A stretch of 64,000 nt of DNA from Actinomycetes bacterium. Lineage in GTDB: Bacteria > Actinomycetota > Thermoleophilia > Solirubrobacterales > JACPNS01. This document shows positions 58,778 to 64,000 of this stretch, one piece after another (the first letter of the stretch is position 1; each line of letters begins with the position of its first letter). Below the pieces are notes generated by a model, which did no database searches, was not told where the DNA came from, and saw nothing but the letters and a program-made list of their open reading frames with translations. A program made the position numbers and the translations under genes. The stretch is from the NCBI GenBank assembly GCA_023404495.1, contig JAEYBE010000003.1, positions 1 through 64,000 on the forward strand. The letters are read 5' to 3'.

Positions 58778-60220
58778 TTAGGGAACTGGATGGCCGGCGT
58801 CAAATGCCCTGCGCGCGGCCTCCGCGATTGAAGCCGCTTCTTCGGCTGACTTCTCAAGCTCCGCCTGCCCGTCGTACCCCAGCTGATCGAGCGCGGTCGC
58901 CTTCGACAATCCGAGGTCGCGCACTTCCGTTGCAAGGTTCTCGCGTACCTCTTGGTCGCTGCGAATCTCCGGACTCTTCCAGTCGATCTGGAAGTTCGGG
59001 TCTTCGGTGTCGGGTGCGTCGAGGCCGTAGACCTGTTCGATTTTGAGGCTGTGTTCCCACATGCGCTTGTATGCGCCGCCGTAGGAGCCTTGACGGTCAA
59101 GCACCTTTGATACAAAGTCCGCATAGACCGTCTTGCGCGACTCGCCGGAAGGCTGCTGACCCTTGATCAGATCGGGAAGGGGAGTTGTGTTTAGCGCGGC
59201 GAAGCGCCTAAGACCATCGTCCAGCGTCTCTGAGAGGGCGCGCGGGTCTTCGGCTGAGAGTTCGCCAAATCGCGCTGCCGGATCGGGAGACGTAACCCAC
59301 TCGCCGATAGCGACGGCCAGGTCAGTGTCAGACGGAACGCCGCTGCCCCAACGCACCTTCCATGCCTGCGAGTCCATGACGTAGAAGAGGTCCAGAACCG
59401 ATTTGTTGTGTGAGTCCTGCATCGGAATCGCCTTGCGAAGTTCCGAGCGTCCGAAGTTCTTTCCCTTGGCCTTGTTGCGGATGTGAAAGATCGTGATGCC
59501 GAGCGGCTCGCCGTCCTGATCCCCGGTGTCCGTGTACCACACCGGCCACACCGCGCCCCCGAATTCGTCAACGTCTTCGGTGTCGATGTGCTTGGCCCAA
59601 AGCGCTTGGTTCTCTTTGCCGACCGCGAAATACTTCTCGAGCCGATCCGGGTAGTAGAGATTCATGCGCCGGATGGCGTTGCCGTTCGGGTTCGTGCGGG
59701 CGACGTTGGTCGTGTTCCAGCACTTGACAAGCATCGTCATTTCGCTGCCGTCGTCGGCGTAGTGCGGATCGCAGAGACGCGGGTGGTTCCACGTCCACTT
59801 CACGCGCCCAAGCTGCTCGCTGAATTCGACGGCCACGAAGCCGTCTCCAAGCATGGGGACGTTTGTGTGAACGATCCCCTGAAGTTCCTGAAAGCCGATG
59901 TCCGCGATCCTGCGCGTCGCCCAGTCGGACGCTGCCTGATCGTCGCTGCGGACGTTTGTGACGCTGAGCGCGCTTGCCATTTTGTCGATGACGGTTTCAC
60001 ACAGGTTCTCGCCATAGGAGAATCCATTTGCCTCAAGGATTCTGCGAGCGCGATCCAAAAGCTGCGTCTTGAACTTGCCGCCGTAGTAGTCCTCGTACGT
60101 TCCGTAGTTCTTCAGTCGCTCCGAGCTGAGCGAGAAGGCGGCGCACTCGCGCAAGAACTCCTGCTCCGCGTCGGCAAGGTCTGCTCCGGTGATTCGCTTC
60201 ACGATGTCTTTGACGGCCAT
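58778..60220 (-). CDS. Portal protein
   Basis: 480 residues of the SPP1/HK97-type family: LLDRARRILEANGFSYGENLCETVIDKMASALSV, VAVEFSEQLGRVKWTWNHPRLCDPHYADDGSEMT, GEPLGITIFHIRNKAKGKNFGRSELRKAIPMQDSHNKSVLDLFYVMDSQAWK. The ...FGRSEL...QD..N..V.D motif is portal-typical. It follows the terminase gene with no gap. Confidence 0.92.
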   Translation of the reverse strand: MAVKDIVKRITGADLADAEQEFLRECAAFSLSSERLKNYGTYEDYYGGKFKTQLLDRARRILEANGFSYGENLCETVIDKMASALSVTNVRSDDQAASDWATRRIADIGFQELQGIVHTNVPMLGDGFVAVEFSEQLGRVKWTWNHPRLCDPHYADDGSEMTMLVKCWNTTNVARTNPNGNAIRRMNLYYPDRLEKYFAVGKENQALWAKHIDTEDVDEFGGAVWPVWYTDTGDQDGEPLGITIFHIRNKAKGKNFGRSELRKAIPMQDSHNKSVLDLFYVMDSQAWKVRWGSGVPSDTDLAVAIGEWVTSPDPAARFGELSAEDPRALSETLDDGLRRFAALNTTPLPDLIKGQQPSGESRKTVYADFVSKVLDRQGSYGGAYKRMWEHSLKIEQVYGLDAPDTEDPNFQIDWKSPEIRSDQEVRENLATEVRDLGLSKATALDQLGYDGQAELEKSAEEAASIAEAARRAFDAGHPVP

Positions 60221-61894
60221 CTAGTTCCTGTCGACGTATTGGTCACCGATAAGCACGATGTCTCCGCGCCTGCGGACTGGTTCGCTGTGTGAACCCATGT
60301 AGCTCTTCCTGCCAACCGGCTGCTGCTTGGTCGCCAGCCAATTGAGTACCTGCGTTGCCGCGTCTACCTGGTCGTCGTGCGAGCCGTTGGGGAAGACGGA
60401 GAACTCGCCAATGAACTCGTCGACCGGCGTCGGCGTGTATCCGGGCGGAGCGGGGATGAAGTCACCCGCTGGGATGTGGACGTTTCCGGCTTCGACGGTC
60501 GGCTCCGCTGCTGCCGCGCGCACGTCCTTGCCGCCCTCTGGACTAATTGCGATCATGCCGGTGATCGTTTGCTTGAGCGTGTTGATCACCGCCGGCCCGT
60601 TGGCCTTGTCTTCAATCAGTGTCGTGTTGCACTCCGGCCCGAATGCGCGAAGCGCGATAACGGCTTTGACTGATTCGGTAAATGAAAGCTTCGCCCTGAT
60701 CTGCGCCAAGAGGTATCTATCTGCTCCGTCAACGCCCCAAAGCTGCCCCACGACGTAGGAGCTTGCAGCCTTCTGGGAGTCGGAGAACCGCATATCCCAC
60801 GATTCGACAACGCGCTCCCACTGCGGCGGAAGTTCTGTGTACCTGCCCCACCACTGAGCCTTGAACATCCCGCCGTCTGCGGGCGCTGGGCGCTGCTGCT
60901 GCTGGCCGGCATACGCATACGAACCCTGATCGACCAGTAGTTCTCTGAGCTTGTCTACCCCGAGGCGAACCGGCTCCAGAAGTTGTCCGGGCTTCGTGCG
61001 CTTATCCCCGCTGAGCGCGAGCGTTCCAACCTTCACGCTCGCCGGATACAGGAACGGGTGATTCGGCTCGTACTGGGCCGGCAAGCACAGGTGATGCCAG
61101 CGATCACCTTTCGCGATCAGGTGCCCGGTGAGATCCTTTTCGTGGAGCCGCTGCATGATGATCACGCCAGCGGCTTTGTCGTTGTTGAAACGAGTAGTCA
61201 TCGTTTCGTCCCACCAGAAGTTCACGTAGTCCCGGTCGGCTTCCGAGCGGGCCATCTTGGGATTCAACGGATCGTCCACAACAATGCGGTCGCCGCCCTC
61301 GCCGGTCCCCATGCCCTTGACTGACGTTGCCAAGCGAAATCCGGTGGCCGTGTTGTCGTACCGGCCCTTGGCGTTCTGGTCAGCGGTCAGGGTCCAAGTG
61401 TCTTTGCCGAGCAGTCTCAGAACGCCCATGTAGCCGTGACGCTCGAACAACGTCCCTTCGCCGGCTGCTCGCTTGTCTGGGTTTCCAGTCGAGCGCAAGA
61501 CGTTGCGCATCTTCAGCGAGTCGCGCATGGAGAGACTGTCGGCGTAGGTTGCGAACATCCATCGAAGGTGCGGCTTGGTCAGCCACTCCCACGATGGCCA
61601 GAAAACACACGTCGTAAGCGACTTCATTTCTCGCGGCGGGATGTTCATGATCAGGCGAAGCAACTCGCCCGCGCTTACCGCTTGCAGGTGCTCGGCCATT
61701 ACGCCGATGTGCCACGAATCCACGAACGGCGTCATCGGCTCTAGGAGCGGCCACGCCTCACGAATGAATGTGTGCAGGTCGCGGGCGCATTCCTCCGCAA
61801 GCGCTACGTCTGAGTCATTCGCAAAATGATCGGCGGCGATCAGGAAGGGGTCAAGCTGCGCCGCCTTCAATGACGGTGAAGTTCCGGCGTACAA
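60221..61894 (-). CDS. Terminase large subunit
   Basis: 557 residues. ATPase: a divergent Walker A IPPREMKSLT (about 85-94) and Walker B DRIVVDDP (about 205). RNase-H-type nuclease: Asp in ESWDMRFSD, TLIEDKANGPAVI, and HDDQVDAATQVL near the end. It cuts and packages DNA. The proposed ATG at 61894 overlaps the small-subunit gene by 44 bp; a TTG at residue 9 is an alternative. Confidence 0.93.
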   Translation of the reverse strand: MYAGTSPSLKAAQLDPFLIAADHFANDSDVALAEECARDLHTFIREAWPLLEPMTPFVDSWHIGVMAEHLQAVSAGELLRLIMNIPPREMKSLTTCVFWPSWEWLTKPHLRWMFATYADSLSMRDSLKMRNVLRSTGNPDKRAAGEGTLFERHGYMGVLRLLGKDTWTLTADQNAKGRYDNTATGFRLATSVKGMGTGEGGDRIVVDDPLNPKMARSEADRDYVNFWWDETMTTRFNNDKAAGVIIMQRLHEKDLTGHLIAKGDRWHHLCLPAQYEPNHPFLYPASVKVGTLALSGDKRTKPGQLLEPVRLGVDKLRELLVDQGSYAYAGQQQQRPAPADGGMFKAQWWGRYTELPPQWERVVESWDMRFSDSQKAASSYVVGQLWGVDGADRYLLAQIRAKLSFTESVKAVIALRAFGPECNTTLIEDKANGPAVINTLKQTITGMIAISPEGGKDVRAAAAEPTVEAGNVHIPAGDFIPAPPGYTPTPVDEFIGEFSVFPNGSHDDQVDAATQVLNWLATKQQPVGRKSYMGSHSEPVRRRGDIVLIGDQYVDRN

Positions 61895-62417
61895 TGGTCT
61901 GCACCTCCGGTGTCAAGTCGACTTTGAGATCAGCAAGGATTCCCCTCACGACTTGCGCCATGAGTTGTCCCTGCTCTTCTGCGACACGGACGCGCCGCTC
62001 TTCGATGCCCACGGCTATGCAGGTCTTGGCGACGTTGGTGAAGTGCTTGCGCTCTTCGTGGTAGAGGTCAACCCATACCGACGCGCGCTCGATGGTTCCG
62101 TTCTCGCCTGTCTGGAATTGCTTTAGGCCGTGGTCGCCGTCGAGGTCTTGGATTAGTTGTGCGAGATAAGCGACGTGTCCGGCGGTGCGGTGCAACTCTT
62201 CGATCAGGGCGCTGTGTGGATCAACTTCACGCGGCAGCCCGTAGATCGCTACCGCTTCGCCGGCGGCTTCCTTCTCAGCGGACTTGATTCCGTTCGGTGT
62301 GCATCCGCCGTGGTTCTTGCAATTGCCGTAGCCAGGGTGAGGCGTTCCCCATCCCCGTGGTCTACCGCAAGGATCGCCGTTGCGCTTCTTTGCGCCGCAC
62401 TTTGGCTTATCGGGCAT
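61851..62417 (-). CDS. Probable terminase small subunit with zinc motif
   Basis: 188 residues. CGAKKRNGDPCGRPRGWGTPHPGYGNCKNHGG near the N-terminus is a zinc-binding segment found in small-terminase proteins of actinophages. A helical domain follows (ALIEELHRTAGHVAYLAQLIQDL..., HEERKHFTNVAKTCIAVGIEERRVRVAEEQGQLMAQVVRGIL). It precedes and overlaps the large subunit. Binds the packaging site. Confidence 0.8.
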   Translation of the reverse strand: MPDKPKCGAKKRNGDPCGRPRGWGTPHPGYGNCKNHGGCTPNGIKSAEKEAAGEAVAIYGLPREVDPHSALIEELHRTAGHVAYLAQLIQDLDGDHGLKQFQTGENGTIERASVWVDLYHEERKHFTNVAKTCIAVGIEERRVRVAEEQGQLMAQVVRGILADLKVDLTPEVQTIVRRNFTVIEGGAA

Positions 62418-62421
62418 GGCG

Positions 62422-62814
62422 TCAGCCCTCTGGCTGTGTCTGCATGGCCTGATGGAACACGCTCGGCACTACTCGCCCCGTGTGCCCGTCTAGCGGCGCG
62501 TGGCACCATCCTTCTGCTCCTTCAACCCGGTGGGCACCATCTGCCCGACGGGAGAATCCTGTCTCGCTTGAAAGTCCGCAGGTTTCACAAAAGATGATGG
62601 GGCGCGTCTGCGGCTCATTGGATTCCACCGTCGCGTCTTTTGCGGTCACCTTGGCTTCTACGCCGATGAAGTCGATTGAGACGACGGTTGGCTCGTCTAC
62701 TGCCGCGCGGATGGTGATTGCTTTTGCGTTCTTGACCTCCTCGCCATCAATGAGAATCTTGGCTTTGCCTGCTGCGGCAAGGTCGACTTCAATCCGCTTG
62801 GGGGTTGCAGCCAT
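62422..62814 (-). CDS. Hypothetical protein with C-terminal zinc site
   Basis: 130 residues. A beta N-terminal domain (RIEVDLAAAGKAKILIDGEEVKNAKAITIRAAVDEPTVVSIDFIGVEAKVT) and a Cys-rich C-terminal part (FCETCGLSSETGF...GWCHAPLDGH). Ends 4 bp before the small terminase. Not recognised; may be a DNA-binding partner. Confidence 0.6.
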   Translation of the reverse strand: MAATPKRIEVDLAAAGKAKILIDGEEVKNAKAITIRAAVDEPTVVSIDFIGVEAKVTAKDATVESNEPQTRPIIFCETCGLSSETGFSRRADGAHRVEGAEGWCHAPLDGHTGRVVPSVFHQAMQTQPEG

Positions 62815-62842
62815 AGCATCTCCAGTCTTCGATGATCTTTGG

Positions 62843-63016
62843 TCAGTCTTCCACCACGACGGTGCAGATCGGATGGCAGGTGGTGGGCTTGGCTTCGCGC
62901 CACGCGATGTATGCGGAACGGATGACGCCCCATCCTTCTACTTCGCGTAGGGCTTGGTAGATGGTGCGGCGCATCTCCCCGCGAGTGAAGGTGACTGTTC
63001 CGCAGTCGATCGCCAT
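62843..63016 (-). CDS. Small hypothetical protein (57 aa)
   Basis: ATG 63016 overlaps the upstream stop (TGATG), deciding the start. MAIDCGTVTFTRGEMRRTIYQALREVEGWGVIRSAYIAWREAKPTTCHPICTVVVED. A compact alpha/beta; unknown role. Confidence 0.55.
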   Translation of the reverse strand: MAIDCGTVTFTRGEMRRTIYQALREVEGWGVIRSAYIAWREAKPTTCHPICTVVVED

Positions 63017-63159
63017 CAGTCGGCAATCCAAGGAAAGTCGTGTCGGTCGTGCCAGATCAGGAATCCGCCGAAACCGACGAAGAAAAAGCCCACTAGTCCG
63101 TGGTGGATGCGCTGGCGGCAGAGGTAGACCCGCCATTGGTTGCGGTCTATCTTCAACAT
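63016..63159 (-). CDS. Small membrane protein (47 aa)
   Basis: ATG 63159 has AAGGAGG nine nt upstream. A basic start (MLKIDRNQWRVYLCRQRIHH) and one membrane helix (GLVGFFFVGFGGFLIW), then a short tail. Possibly a second holin-like or envelope protein; unproven. Confidence 0.6.
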   Translation of the reverse strand: MLKIDRNQWRVYLCRQRIHHGLVGFFFVGFGGFLIWHDRHDFPWIAD

Positions 63160-63182
63160 GGCGGAGCCTCCTTCAAAGATTC

Positions 63183-63211
63183 GGACGCGGCTCCGCAGCA
63201 CTACCGCGTCC
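63183..63211 (-). terminator. Perfect 8-bp hairpin before the 63159 gene
   Basis: GGACGCGG (63183-63190) and CCGCGTCC (63204-63211) with a 13-nt loop, in the 114-bp gap after the RlpA-like gene. No U-run. Perhaps an attenuator or RNA processing site. Confidence 0.4.
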
Positions 63212-63273
63212 AGCACCGGCAATCAGGTGGCAGCACCCGTGCGGCGGTGTGCCCTTGTCGGGGCAAGGTGTGT

Positions 63274-63969
63274 TTATGCCCAGCAGTTGTGAAGCGACCA
63301 GCGCACCCGCGCGGTTCCGTGAACGCCAACGGCGAGGCCGGTTCGGTCGTACAGGTCAATGTCGCGCCCGGGCGACTCGCATCGCGGCGAGTCGTTTCCG
63401 CATCCGGTATCGATCTTGCGGATTGCGATTACTCCGGTTGGGCCGCGCAAGTAGATGATGGTTCCGCAGGGCAAGCCGCCCATCGCCCGCCCGCTTCCAA
63501 GTTCGGCGAACCCGTAGTGGACGTTCCAAAGGTTCACGTTGCAGGCGCTGATCATGCCGCCTGAATCTGACCCTGGCCAGAAGACTGAAGCCTGCGTTGT
63601 GTGAGTCCTTCCGCGCGGGGCTTCCCGGAGGCAGTCCGCGCGGGCCTTGCGGATCTTCTTTCCCAACTTGCGGTAGTGGGATTTGCAGACTTTGCGGCTT
63701 GCTTTGTGGTGCCGCTTGCCGGTGATTTTGTCCAACACACGTACACGGCGGTTGAAGACTTTGGCCGTGACGGTCTTGCAGGGTCTTACAGGCTGAACAG
63801 GTGGAACGTTCGGTTGATCTTCCGCACCAAACGACGCGTCAGAGAATGCGAGCAACGCGCCGAGATAAAGCGTGATGCCAAGAAGGACTGCGGCGACGAT
63901 GATCGCCAGTTCTTTGTGTTTGAGCTTGCCACTGATGTTTGCCTCCAGTGTTGGGCTGCGACACACCAC
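63274..63969 (-). CDS. Membrane-anchored RlpA-like (double-psi beta-barrel) protein
   Basis: 231 residues from a GTG at 63969 (start uncertain: a well-spaced GGAGG leads only to an in-frame ATC). A membrane helix (LAIIVAAVLLGITLYLGALLAF) is followed by a Pro/Lys linker, a basic segment and a barrel: ACNVNLWNVHYGFAELGSGRAMGGLPCGTIIYLRGPTGVIAIRKIDTGCGNDSPRCESPGRDIDLYDRTGLAVG. RlpA barrels bind or cleave glycan strands. Anchored outside, it could act in lysis or host-wall remodelling; it is upstream of packaging genes, not in the lysis block. Confidence 0.75.
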   Translation of the reverse strand: MVCRSPTLEANISGKLKHKELAIIVAAVLLGITLYLGALLAFSDASFGAEDQPNVPPVQPVRPCKTVTAKVFNRRVRVLDKITGKRHHKASRKVCKSHYRKLGKKIRKARADCLREAPRGRTHTTQASVFWPGSDSGGMISACNVNLWNVHYGFAELGSGRAMGGLPCGTIIYLRGPTGVIAIRKIDTGCGNDSPRCESPGRDIDLYDRTGLAVGVHGTARVRWSLHNCWA

Positions 63970-64000
63970 GATTGACGGGCGATGTGTCCGTATGCACGGC

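Larger units (their letters stand above)
27084..64000. mobile_element. Siphovirus-type prophage, right end outside the window
   Basis: An integrase/Xis pair, replication, repressor, lysis, tail, head, portal and terminase genes are all present in a coherent order, and nearly all lie on the minus strand. Tape measure plus tail tubes without sheath genes indicates a long non-contractile tail. Integrase, portal, capsid, tape measure and terminase are all unbroken, so the element may be functional. The giant proteins and metabolic genes lie outside it, left of the tRNA. Confidence 0.93.

Noticed and set aside
63212..63273. A second att site near the right edge
   Set aside because: No match to the tRNA 3' half was found; the phage must continue past the window.

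Overview
The window has two parts: about 27 kb of high-GC bacterial chromosome, and more than 36 kb of a prophage that runs off the right edge. The chromosome is probably actinobacterial, and my guess is the Thermoleophilia/Solirubrobacterales. The reasons are the high GC, the YebC plus small CxxC-protein pair at the left edge, leaderless-looking starts, a PdxS/PdxT pair, and very large Ig-repeat secreted proteins. This assignment is inference; no rRNA marker is present.

Chromosome, 1-27,054. A truncated small CxxC protein (minus) diverges from yebC (plus). A compact minus-strand run then reads rpiR - metallo-hydrolase - GH3/NagZ-like - pdxS - pdxT - M29 aminopeptidase, with an SDR oxidoreductase after a 52-bp gap. 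Divergent from rpiR lie three co-directional genes for giant secreted modular proteins (2806, about 1151 and 2458 residues; 7.4-27.0 kb). Each has a signal peptide, a shared N-terminal domain with a Gly-rich segment, and strings of Ig-like modules (about 24, 5 and 20). Two of the three share a ~190-residue C-terminal domain. A perfect 15-bp palindrome lies on the -10 region of a candidate promoter between rpiR and the first giant gene.

Prophage, from the tRNA at 27,055-27,128 to beyond 64,000. The tRNA (anticodon CAT) is the attachment gene, with integrase beside it and a Xis-like gene overlapping integrase. Next come a dense accessory block of small overlapping genes (many zinc-binding), an SPOUT RNA methyltransferase, a pentapeptide-repeat protein, a DnaC-like helicase loader with a replication initiator, and recombination-associated genes. 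A divergent control region at 39,975-40,103 has a strong leftward early promoter and a rightward promoter for a leaderless repressor. Past a membrane-protein gene and a terminator, the late genes follow: holin, CHAP-like lysin, tail proteins, tape measure, frameshifted tail chaperone, two tail-tube paralogues, head-tail connectors, a collagen-like fibre, capsid, decoration, scaffold, MuF, portal, terminase, and a membrane-anchored RlpA-like protein. Almost all phage genes are on the minus strand. The morphology implied is a long, non-contractile-tailed siphovirus.

Items I consider most worth following: the giant-protein array with its palindromic operator, the apparent +1 frameshift in the tail chaperone, two short genes (57 and 30 codons) that a 60-codon cutoff misses, the near-perfect 15-bp repeat in the pentapeptide gene, and the uncharacterised accessory block.
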